From positions 620,001-684,000 of the forward strand of contig JADJEK010000002.1 in assembly GCA_016709145.1 (NCBI GenBank): DNA of 64,000 nt, read 5' to 3'. The notes under the pieces were generated by a model. It was not told the DNA's origin. It did no database searches and saw only the letters and a program-made list of their open reading frames with translations. The first letter of the stretch is position 1. Each line of letters begins with the position of its first letter. Both the position numbers and the translations under genes were made by a program. The stretch is from Planctomycetota bacterium (GTDB taxonomy: Bacteria; Planctomycetota; B15-G4; JADJEK01). Of the stretch, positions 34,395 to 42,895 are shown one piece after another.

Positions 34395-36093
34395 GGTTTT
34401 CGGCTTCCGGCATGTCCTGATCGACGTCGCGGATCTCGTACGCGTAGCCCTGTTCCGTCAGGAACAGTTGGCGGTGATTCGCGAACTCCGACTCCTTCGA
34501 TTCCCTCGTGACGAGGGTGTAGAACCACGCGGAAGAGCCGTTCGATTTCGGTCGCAGGATGCGTCCGAGCCGCTGCGCCTCTTCCTGCCGTGATCCGAAG
34601 GTCCCGGAGACCTGGATCGCCACCGATGCATCCGGCAGGTCGATTGCAAAGTTGCCCACCTTACTGACCAGCAGGACCGGAATCTCCCCCTCGCGAAAAC
34701 TCTTGTAGAGCCGTTCGCGGTCCTTGTTCGGCGTTTTGCCGGTGATCAGCGGAGCGCCCAATCGCTCGGCGAGCACGTCGAGTTGATCGATGTACTGGCC
34801 GATGATCAGCACTCGCTCGCCTTTGTGGCGTTCGAGCAAGTGGCGCACGATCGGCTCCTTCGCCGGGTTCTCCGACGCCAGCCGGAACTGCTGCCGTGGC
34901 GAGCTGCTGAGGTACTCGTGCTTCATGTCGTCGGGGATCGGGACGCGCAGCTCGATGCAGCGTGCGGTCGCGATGAACCCCTGGCGCTCCAGCACCTTCC
35001 ACGGGACGTCGAACTTCTTCGGCCCGATCAGCGAGAAGACTTCATCCTCTTTCTTGTCCTCGCGCACCAACGTGGCCGTGAGGCCGAGCCGGCGCGTGGC
35101 CTGGATCTCCGCCGTGACGCGGAACACGGGCGCCGGCAGCAGGTGGACTTCGTCGTAGATGACGAGTCCCCACGGATTGGCCGAGAACAGATCGAAGTGG
35201 ACGAACGGATCGGTCTTCTTCCGCCGGTACGTGAGGATCTGGTACGTCGCGATCGTGACCGGCTTCACCAACTTCGACTCGCCGGTGTACTCACCGATGA
35301 GGTCGTCGGGGATGTCGGTCTTGTCGAGGATCTCGTTCTTCCATTGCCGCACGGCGACGACGTTCGTCGTCAGCACGAGCGTCTGCGTCTGCAGGCGTTC
35401 CATGCACGACAGGCCGACCACGGTCTTGCCCGCACCGCACGGCAGCACGATGACGCCGGATCCGCCCTTCTCGCTGCCCCCGGCCCAGAACACGTCCGCG
35501 GCCTCGACCTGATAGCGACGGAGTTCGAATCGCAGGCCCGTGCGAGCGACCGCGCGGAATCCGAACGGCAGCGGCGCGCCTTGCGAGTAGCCGGCGAGGT
35601 CCTCGACCGGATAGCCGATGCGGATCAGCGCTTGCTTGACCTCGCCGCGGAACTCGGGCGGGACGAATACGACCCCCTCGTCGCCGGTCTTGTGCACCAG
35701 CTTCTTCACCGACGGGTTCTTGATCAGATCGGGCAGCAGCCCCTTCTCGGTCGAAGTCAGCACGATGCCCTCGGCGCGGCGCTCGAGGCGCAGCATGCCG
35801 AACTTGCGGATGTTCTCGCGCACGTCGCGTTCGACGTTCTGCGGCACCGGGTAGCGCGCGTGGGCACGCAGGAACTCGAGGATCGCGTCGGCCGTGAGAC
35901 CGGCCGCCGCGGCGTTCCAGATCGACAACGGCGTGATGCGGTAGGTGTGGAAGAACTCCGGCGACTTCTCGAGTTCGGCGAACAACGACAGGAAATCACG
36001 GCACTCGGTGAAACCGGGTGAGGCCACCTCGAGCAGGACCGTGCGATCCCCCTGCACCGTCAGCGATCGGACGTCGGGACTCTGGGCGTTCAT
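34387..36093 (-). CDS. XPB/Ssl2-type superfamily 2 DNA helicase
   Basis: A 568-residue helicase. The ATG at 36093 overlaps the uvrA stop (ATGA). An N-terminal domain of about 180 residues resembles the XPB damage-recognition region (YRITPLSIWNAAAAGLTADA). Helicase motifs follow: Q-like RFELRRYQVEAADVF, Walker A PCGAGKT (to Thr224), Walker B as DEVH (314-317), motif III GLTATLVREDKKEDE containing the XPB RED signature (344-346), and motif VI EAQRLGRILRPK. XPB unwinds DNA in eukaryotic and archaeal excision repair; bacterial XPB (for example in mycobacteria) is a 3'-5' helicase. Operon context suggests a link to UvrA-type repair. The lesion specificity is unknown. Confidence 0.92.
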   Translation of the reverse strand: MNAQSPDVRSLTVQGDRTVLLEVASPGFTECRDFLSLFAELEKSPEFFHTYRITPLSIWNAAAAGLTADAILEFLRAHARYPVPQNVERDVRENIRKFGMLRLERRAEGIVLTSTEKGLLPDLIKNPSVKKLVHKTGDEGVVFVPPEFRGEVKQALIRIGYPVEDLAGYSQGAPLPFGFRAVARTGLRFELRRYQVEAADVFWAGGSEKGGSGVIVLPCGAGKTVVGLSCMERLQTQTLVLTTNVVAVRQWKNEILDKTDIPDDLIGEYTGESKLVKPVTIATYQILTYRRKKTDPFVHFDLFSANPWGLVIYDEVHLLPAPVFRVTAEIQATRRLGLTATLVREDKKEDEVFSLIGPKKFDVPWKVLERQGFIATARCIELRVPIPDDMKHEYLSSSPRQQFRLASENPAKEPIVRHLLERHKGERVLIIGQYIDQLDVLAERLGAPLITGKTPNKDRERLYKSFREGEIPVLLVSKVGNFAIDLPDASVAIQVSGTFGSRQEEAQRLGRILRPKSNGSSAWFYTLVTRESKESEFANHRQLFLTEQGYAYEIRDVDQDMPEAENHG

Positions 36094-39000
36094 GCCGTGG
36101 TCTCCCCCGCCTTGCGGGCGAGCTTGAGGTCGCGCTTCAAGAACCGGCCGGTTTCCGACGTCGGACACTTGGCCACGGCTTCGGGGGTGCCTTGCACCAG
36201 CACGCGCCCACCTTCCTCGCCGCCGCCCGGACCCATGTCCACGATCCAATCGGCGCAGCGGATCACTTCGGGGTTGTGCTCGATGACGACGACGGTGTTG
36301 CCGGCGTCGACCAAGCGACTCAGCACTTCGAGCAAGCGCGCGGTGTCGTCGACGTGCAGCCCCGTGGTCGGTTCGTCGAGCAAGTACAGCGTCGAGCCTT
36401 GCTGGGCCTTGCCGAGTTCGGCCGCGAGTTTGACGCGCTGCGCTTCGCCACCCGAGAGTTGCGTCGCCGGCTGTCCGAGCCGCAGGTAACCGAGTCCGAC
36501 GTCGTGCAGCAATTGCATCGTGCGTTGGATCGCTCGATGGTTCTGGAAGAACTCGAGCGCGGCGTCGACCTCGAGATCGAGTACCTCCGCGATCGACTTG
36601 CCGCCGTACGTCACCGCCAACGTCTCGCGATCGAAGCGCTTGCCGTCGCAGATTTCGCACGGCACGTAGACGTCGGACAGGAAGTGCATCTCGATCTGGA
36701 CGAAGCCCTTGCCCTCGCACGCGGCACAACGACCCCCGGCCTGGTTGAACGAGAAGCGCTTGGCCGTGAACCCCTTCATGCGCGCCTCGGGCGTCGACGC
36801 GAAGATCGCGCGGACACGGTCGAACACGCCCGTGTACGTCGCCGGGTTCGAGGCCGGCGTCGGACCCAGCGCGCTCTGATCGACGACGATCATCTCGTGG
36901 ATCGACTTCGGCACCCCGATGCGCGTGAACGGTTCGCCACCGCGCATCTCGCCGGCCAGACGCAGACGCAACGCGGGTTCGAGCACGTCCATGACCAACG
37001 TCGACTTGCCCGAGCCCGACACCCCGGTCACGACCGTCAGGCAGCCGAGCGGCAACGTGACGTCGACGCCTTTGAGGTTGTGCAGCCGCGCGCCGACCAA
37101 TTCGATCGCGCCGCGGTCCTGCACGCGGCGTTGCTTCGGCAACGCGATGCGGCGTTCCCCGCGCAAGTAGAGCCCCGTGATCGAATCGGGATGGCGCTCG
37201 ATCGCCGCGACGTCGCCCGACGCCACGATGGTCCCGCCGCGCACGCCGGCACCAGGCCCCACGTCGATCACGTGATCGGCCGCGCGAATCACGTCGAGGT
37301 CGTGCTCCACCACCACGATGGTGTTGCCGAGATCGCGCAGTCCGGCCAGCGTCGCGAGCAGCCGTCGGGTATCGCGCGGATGCAATCCGATCGTGGGCTC
37401 GTCGAGCACGTAGAGCACGCCGACCAAGCGATTGCCGAGCTGCGTGGCCAAGCGGATGCGCTGGGCTTCGCCGCCCGACAACGTCGCCGACGTGCGATCG
37501 AGCGTCAGGTAGCCGACGCCGACGTCTTCCAGCACTTGCAGTCGATTGACGACCTCGCGCGTGAGCTCGGCCGCGACCTTCGCCGCGCCGCCCGTCAACG
37601 TGAGCTGTCTGAACCACGCCAACGCGTCCCGCACCGACAAGCGCGACAAGTCGGGCAACGTGCGATCCGCGACACCGACCGCCGACGCGAACGGATTCAG
37701 GCGTCCACCCGAGCACGCCGGACACACGCCTTCGCGCATCAGCGGCAGCAACCGCGTGCGCCACCACTTCCCGTCGGCGCTGTTCTTGAACTTCGCTTCG
37801 AAGTACGGCACCAAGCCCGGCCACACTTGCTCGAACCGCATCTCGCGCTTCGAGGTCCGGCTCGCACGCACGAGGTGGATCGACAGCAGCGGCTCGTAGC
37901 CGAACAGCAGCGCATCGCGCGCGGCCTGCGGCAGCTTCGCGAACGGTGTCTTCAGCGAGAAGTCCATCGCCTTCGACAGCGCCTGGAACACCGGCATCAG
38001 CTCGAAGTAGGACTTGGCGAGGTCGACGTCCCACGGCGGCGCCAACGCTCCGGCCGTGAACGGCTTGTCGGGACGCACGAGCAACGCGCCGAGGTCGAGC
38101 CGCTGCGCGAGTCCGATGCCGTCGCACGAGGGGCAAGCGCCGAGGTGCGAGTTGAACGAGAACAGTCGCGGATGCAGTTCGCCGTCCTGCGCCTCGCCGT
38201 GCGTCGGGCACTGCGGTTTCTGCGTGACCCAAGTCTCGGCGCCGGCTTCGTCGCGTACCACGCAGAGTCCATGAGTGCGTGCGTACGCCTGCTCGATGGC
38301 GTCCGACACGCGCGCGCGCTCCTCGCCCTTCAGCGCCAAGCGGTCGATCACGAGATCGACGGAGTGCTGCGCACGCGGCGGCTTCGGGCCGACTTCGTCG
38401 AGGCGCAGTTCGACGCCGTCGATCGCGACGCGCGCGAAGCCAGCCTTGCGCAACTCGTCGAACGCGCACAGCGCCGCGGCAGCCGTCGCGTGCGGCAGCG
38501 CGACCTTGCTCTCGGCTCGCCAGAGCGGAGCCAGCACGCGTACGCGCTTGCCCTTGTGCGCGTCGAGCACGCCGGCCGCGGCCATGCTCGGCGCCTGCGC
38601 ACGCAACGGAGCGCGGCATTGCGGGCAATGCGCCGTGCCGACGCGCGCGAACAGCACGCGCAAGTAGTCGTGGATCTCGGTCGACGTCGCCACCGTCGAG
38701 CGCGGGTTCTTCGAGCCGGCCTTGCGATCGATCGCGATCGCGGGCGCCAAGCCCTCGATGCGGTCGACGGGCGCCTTGTCCATGCGTGCGAGGAAGCGCC
38801 GTGCGTACGTCGACATCGACTCGACGAAGCGACGCTGCGCCTCGGCGAAGATCGTGTCGAACGCGAGCGAGGTCTTGCCCGAACCCGACAGTCCGGTGAC
38901 GACCGTCAACTTGCCGTGTGGGATCTCGACGTCGACCGACTTGAGGTTGTGACACGTCGCGCCGAACACGCGCAGCGCGCGACCGTCGTCGACGTCGGAC

Positions 39001-41861
39001 TCGCGCACCACGCCGTCGACCGGCGGCGCGAGCGGCGCGAGGTAGGCGGCGAGTTCGCGCCCCGTCAACGAGCGCTTCGACTTCACGATCTGCTCGGGCG
39101 TGCCGGCGAACACCAGCTCGCCGCCGCCCTTGCCGCCTTCGGGCCCCAGGTCGAGCACCCAGTCCGCGACCTTGACCACGTCGAGGTTGTGCTCGATCAC
39201 GACCACCGTGTTGCCGCGTTCGACGAGTTGCTGCAGCGCGCCGATGAGCTTCTCGATGTCGGCGAAATGCAGGCCGGTCGTCGGCTCGTCGAGCAGGTAC
39301 AGCGTCTTGCCCGTGCCCGGCCGCGCCAGCTCGGTCGCGAGCTTCAACCGCTGCGCCTCGCCGCCCGACAACGTCGTCGCGGTCTGCCCGAGCGCCATGT
39401 AGCCGAGACCGACGCCGAGCAACGTGTCGAGGATGCGCGCGAGCGGCGGCACCGCGGCGAAGAACTCGGCGGCCTCCGCGATCGTGAACTCGAGCACGTC
39501 GCGGATGCTCTTGTCCTTGTAGGCGATCTCGAGCGTCTCGCGGTTGTAGCGCCGGCCCGCACACGCATCGCACGGGATCTCGACGTCGGCGAGGAAGCTC
39601 ATCTCGACCAACTTCACGCCCGCGCCTTCGCACTCCTCGCAGCGACCGCCGGGGACGTTGAACGAGAACCGACCCTTGGCGTACCCACGCACCTTCGCCT
39701 CGGGCTGCCCGGCGAACAGATCGCGGATCAAGTCCATCGCACCCGTGTACGTCGCGGGATTGCTGCGTGGCGTGCGGCCGATCGGCGATTGGTCGATCTC
39801 GATGACTTTGTCGACATGCTCGAGTCCGTCGATCGCGTCGTGCGCTCCGACCGGTTCGCGCGCGCCGTGCAACTCGGCGGCGAGCGCGCGCTTCAGCACC
39901 AGGTCGACGAGCGTCGACTTGCCCGAGCCCGAGACTCCGGTCACGGCGACGAAGCAGCCGAGCGGGATCGCGACGTCGATGCCCTTCAAGTTGTGTTGGC
40001 GCGCACCGCGCACCACGAGCTTCGCGCCGCTGCCCTTGCGCCGCGTCGCGGGCGCGTCGATCGTGCGTTCGCCGCGCAGGTAGCGCGCCGTGATCGACGT
40101 CGGCGAGCGCCACACCTTCGCGGGCGTTCCCACCGCGACGATCTCACCGCCTTCGCGTCCGGCGCCGGGGCCGACGTCGACGAGCACGTCCGACGCCAGC
40201 ATCGTGTCGCGGTCGTGTTCGACGACGAGCACGGTGTTGCCGCGATCGCGCAGTTGGCGCAGTGTCTCGATCAGACGGTGGTTGTCGCGTTGATGCAATC
40301 CGATCGACGGTTCGTCGAGCACGTACAGCACGCCCTGCAGATGCGCGCCGACCTGCGTCGCCAATCGCACGCGCTGGGCTTCGCCGCCCGACAGCGTCGC
40401 TGCACCGCGATCGAGCGGCAGGTACGACAAGCCGACGTCGACGAGGAACTGCAGTCGCGTGCGGATCTCTTTCATGACCTGACGACCGACGAGTTCCTCG
40501 CGCACCGAGAGCTTCACGGTGCGCAGCCGTTCGTCGAGATCGCCGATCGTGGTCGCAGCGAGGTCCGTGATCGTGCGATCGCGGAAACGCACCGAACGCG
40601 CCTCGGGCCGCAGTCGCGTCCCGGCGCACGCCGAGCACGTCGTCGTCGCCATGAACTTCTCGACGTGCGGCGACTTGGTCATGCGCCAGAACTTCTCCAT
40701 CGCCGGCAACACGCCTTCGACCGGCCGATGGTCCTCGCCCTTGACGGTGCGCCCGTCCTCGGTCTCGTACTCCCAGCGCAGCCGGACTTTCTCGTCGCCC
40801 GAGCCGTGGATCAGCACGTCCTTCTGCTTGCGCGTCAGCGTCTTCCAGGGCTGATCGAGCGTGAAACCGAAATGCTGCGCCACGCGCTTCAGCGACTCGG
40901 GTCCGAGCCGCGCGTACGCGAGGTACCCGGTCTTCGTCATCGCCTTCAGCGCGCCCTGCGCGATCGAGAGGTTCTCGTCCTCGATCAGCAGCGCGGCATC
41001 GAACGTGCGCCGCAGGCCGAGGCCGTTGCACTCCGGACACGCGCCGAACGGCGAGTTGAACGAGAACAGGCGCGGCTCGAGGTCGGGGAAGTCCGTGCCG
41101 CACGCGGAGCACGAACGCTTGGCCGAGAACTCGACGTGCTGGTCGTCGATCAACGCGGCGACGACGCCGTTCGTGAGCTTCAGCGCTTGTTCGACCGCTT
41201 CGGCCACGCGGCCGGCCTTGTCCTTCGCCCCGACCAGGCGGTCGACCACGACTTCGATCGTGTGCTTCACGTAGCGCGACAACTTGATCTCTTCGTCGAG
41301 CCGACGTTCCTCGCCGTCGACGCGCGCGCGCACGAAGCCCTTCAGGCGCAACTGCTCGAGTTCCTTGCGGTACTCGCCTTTGCGGCCCTGGATCACGGGC
41401 GCGAGGACTTGCAGGCGCTTGCCCTCGGACGAGGCGACCAAACGATCGGCGATCTGGTCCTTGGTCTGGGCCGTCAGTTCGCGGTCGCACCCCGTGCAGT
41501 GCGGCGTGCCGAGCCGAGCGAACAACAGGCGCAGGTGGTCGAAGATCTCCGTGATCGTGCCGACGGTCGAACGCGGATTGCGGTTCACCGTCTTCTGGTC
41601 GATCGAGATCGTCGGCGACAGGCCCTCGACGTGGTCGACGCGCGGCTTCTCGACGTTGCCGAGGAATTGGCGTGCGTACGACGACAGCGATTCGACGAAG
41701 CGGCGTTGGCCTTCCTGGAAGATCGTGTCGAACGCCAGCGACGACTTGCCCGAACCCGACACGCCCGTGATCGTCGTGAGGGAGCCGCGCGGGAGTCGGA
41801 GATCGACTCCCTTCAAATTGTGCTCGCGGGCACCTTGGACGACGATTTCGCGCAGGGGCAT
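36090..41861 (-). CDS. uvrA: Tandem double-length UvrA (two UvrA moieties in one chain)
   Basis: A 1923-residue protein, about twice the usual ~950. Residues 1-~950 and ~952-1923 each hold a complete UvrA: four Walker A sites near residues 33, 642, 990 and 1613, all GxSGSGK(S/T). Four LSGGEAQR signatures precede DEPSIGLH, DEPTTGLH, DEPTIGLH and DEPTTGLH. UvrB-binding and insertion domains are present in both halves, and the half-2 UvrB-binding region is more diverged. The first-half zinc finger is intact, but the second-half equivalent reads CPTH-x19-CPSC, a CxxH variant. UvrA recognises DNA damage as a dimer, so this looks like a covalent pseudo-dimer. The ATG at 41861 has no strong ribosome site. 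The stop overlaps the XPB start by ATGA. Confidence 0.93.
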   Translation of the reverse strand: MPLREIVVQGAREHNLKGVDLRLPRGSLTTITGVSGSGKSSLAFDTIFQEGQRRFVESLSSYARQFLGNVEKPRVDHVEGLSPTISIDQKTVNRNPRSTVGTITEIFDHLRLLFARLGTPHCTGCDRELTAQTKDQIADRLVASSEGKRLQVLAPVIQGRKGEYRKELEQLRLKGFVRARVDGEERRLDEEIKLSRYVKHTIEVVVDRLVGAKDKAGRVAEAVEQALKLTNGVVAALIDDQHVEFSAKRSCSACGTDFPDLEPRLFSFNSPFGACPECNGLGLRRTFDAALLIEDENLSIAQGALKAMTKTGYLAYARLGPESLKRVAQHFGFTLDQPWKTLTRKQKDVLIHGSGDEKVRLRWEYETEDGRTVKGEDHRPVEGVLPAMEKFWRMTKSPHVEKFMATTTCSACAGTRLRPEARSVRFRDRTITDLAATTIGDLDERLRTVKLSVREELVGRQVMKEIRTRLQFLVDVGLSYLPLDRGAATLSGGEAQRVRLATQVGAHLQGVLYVLDEPSIGLHQRDNHRLIETLRQLRDRGNTVLVVEHDRDTMLASDVLVDVGPGAGREGGEIVAVGTPAKVWRSPTSITARYLRGERTIDAPATRRKGSGAKLVVRGARQHNLKGIDVAIPLGCFVAVTGVSGSGKSTLVDLVLKRALAAELHGAREPVGAHDAIDGLEHVDKVIEIDQSPIGRTPRSNPATYTGAMDLIRDLFAGQPEAKVRGYAKGRFSFNVPGGRCEECEGAGVKLVEMSFLADVEIPCDACAGRRYNRETLEIAYKDKSIRDVLEFTIAEAAEFFAAVPPLARILDTLLGVGLGYMALGQTATTLSGGEAQRLKLATELARPGTGKTLYLLDEPTTGLHFADIEKLIGALQQLVERGNTVVVIEHNLDVVKVADWVLDLGPEGGKGGGELVFAGTPEQIVKSKRSLTGRELAAYLAPLAPPVDGVVRESDVDDGRALRVFGATCHNLKSVDVEIPHGKLTVVTGLSGSGKTSLAFDTIFAEAQRRFVESMSTYARRFLARMDKAPVDRIEGLAPAIAIDRKAGSKNPRSTVATSTEIHDYLRVLFARVGTAHCPQCRAPLRAQAPSMAAAGVLDAHKGKRVRVLAPLWRAESKVALPHATAAAALCAFDELRKAGFARVAIDGVELRLDEVGPKPPRAQHSVDLVIDRLALKGEERARVSDAIEQAYARTHGLCVVRDEAGAETWVTQKPQCPTHGEAQDGELHPRLFSFNSHLGACPSCDGIGLAQRLDLGALLVRPDKPFTAGALAPPWDVDLAKSYFELMPVFQALSKAMDFSLKTPFAKLPQAARDALLFGYEPLLSIHLVRASRTSKREMRFEQVWPGLVPYFEAKFKNSADGKWWRTRLLPLMREGVCPACSGGRLNPFASAVGVADRTLPDLSRLSVRDALAWFRQLTLTGGAAKVAAELTREVVNRLQVLEDVGVGYLTLDRTSATLSGGEAQRIRLATQLGNRLVGVLYVLDEPTIGLHPRDTRRLLATLAGLRDLGNTIVVVEHDLDVIRAADHVIDVGPGAGVRGGTIVASGDVAAIERHPDSITGLYLRGERRIALPKQRRVQDRGAIELVGARLHNLKGVDVTLPLGCLTVVTGVSGSGKSTLVMDVLEPALRLRLAGEMRGGEPFTRIGVPKSIHEMIVVDQSALGPTPASNPATYTGVFDRVRAIFASTPEARMKGFTAKRFSFNQAGGRCAACEGKGFVQIEMHFLSDVYVPCEICDGKRFDRETLAVTYGGKSIAEVLDLEVDAALEFFQNHRAIQRTMQLLHDVGLGYLRLGQPATQLSGGEAQRVKLAAELGKAQQGSTLYLLDEPTTGLHVDDTARLLEVLSRLVDAGNTVVVIEHNPEVIRCADWIVDMGPGGGEEGGRVLVQGTPEAVAKCPTSETGRFLKRDLKLARKAGETTA

Positions 41862-42097
41862 GGTTCTGGATGCACCGAGTTGCCGCGTCAGGATACGAAC
41901 CGTGGCACTCTAGTGCAGTCGTGTCGCGCGAAGGAAGAGGCAGTTCCGGACGCGCCAAGAACTCCGGTCGGCGGTCGACGGCCACGCTTCGCACGGCCCG
42001 CCTCCGCGCTTGTCTCGCCCCGTCGAATCCGATTCAATGCCGCCGCGACGGTTCCGTCGGAGCCGCCCCTTCCTTGGTCACCAGGACACGCAACGCC

Positions 42098-42895
42098 TTG
42101 AGGATCGACACTCTCGACGTCCACGAGCGCCCGATCCGCAAAGTGCTGATCGTGATGCCCGCCTACAACGCCGAGCAGACGGTCGAGCGCACGTGGCGCG
42201 ACATCCCGAAACAATTCGCGAGCGACGTTCTGCTCGTCGACGACGTCTCGCGCGACGGCACCGTGAGCAAGGCCCGCGCGCTCGGCATCGACGTGATCGT
42301 CCACGAGAAGAACGGCGGCTACGGCGCCAATCAGAAGACCTGCTACCGCGAAGCCTTGAAGCGCGGCGCGGACGCGGTCGTGATGCTGCATCCCGACTAC
42401 CAGTACGACGGGCGCGTGATCGACGCGATGATCACGTTCCTGCGGCTCGGCATCTGCGATGTCGTGCTCGGTTCCCGGATCCGCACACGCCGCGAAGCCC
42501 TGGCCGGCGGCATGCCGTGGTGGAAGTACCTCGCGAACCGACTGCTCACGTTCGGTGAGAACGTCTGCCTCGGCCAGAACATCGGTGACGCACACACCGG
42601 CATGCGCGCGTACACGCGGGAAGTGCTCGAGACCGTGCCGTTCGAGGACAACTCGGACAACTTCGTGTTCGATTCGCAGTTCATCGCGCAGTGCGTCCAC
42701 TTCGGCTTCCGCATCGGCGACGTGCCGGTGCCGACCCGCTACTTCTCGGAAGCGTCGTCGATCGACTTCTCGCGCAGCATGCGCTACGGCTGGCACACGG
42801 TCTGGACCATGCTGCAGTTCCTGGCGCATCGCGCGGGACTGATGCGCTCCAGGCTGTTTCGTACCAAGGCCGCCGCCGAGACCCGCACGCAGTGA
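42098..42895 (+). CDS. Glycosyltransferase family 2
   Basis: A 265-residue GT-A enzyme that transfers a sugar from a nucleotide or polyprenyl donor. The nucleotide-binding strand KVLIVMPAYNAEQTVERTW is followed by DVLLVDDVSRDGT and the DxD-like MLHPDYQYD region. Further family features are GGYGANQKTCYREALKRGAD, DVVLGSRI and NIGDAHTGMRAYTREVL. It most resembles the dolichyl-phosphate-mannose-synthase/undecaprenyl-sugar group. The start is uncertain: TTG at 42098, with AGGA 13 nt upstream, is preferred, while the GTG at 42143 would trim the N-terminal strand. It overlaps the next glycosyltransferase by GTGA. Confidence 0.85.
   Translation: MRIDTLDVHERPIRKVLIVMPAYNAEQTVERTWRDIPKQFASDVLLVDDVSRDGTVSKARALGIDVIVHEKNGGYGANQKTCYREALKRGADAVVMLHPDYQYDGRVIDAMITFLRLGICDVVLGSRIRTRREALAGGMPWWKYLANRLLTFGENVCLGQNIGDAHTGMRAYTREVLETVPFEDNSDNFVFDSQFIAQCVHFGFRIGDVPVPTRYFSEASSIDFSRSMRYGWHTVWTMLQFLAHRAGLMRSRLFRTKAAAETRTQ

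Noticed and set aside
36094..40113. Upstream in-frame extension of the XPB gene to a 1908-residue product
   Set aside because: The extra ~1340 residues are an out-of-frame shadow of uvrA with Arg-rich composition; the XPB family start is at 36093.
36018..42101. A 2027-codon open frame on the plus strand across the uvrA-XPB region
   Set aside because: It is antisense to a protein with unmistakable UvrA motifs. In very GC-rich DNA, stops are rare in the opposite frames; the translation is Arg/His-rich and shows no domain.
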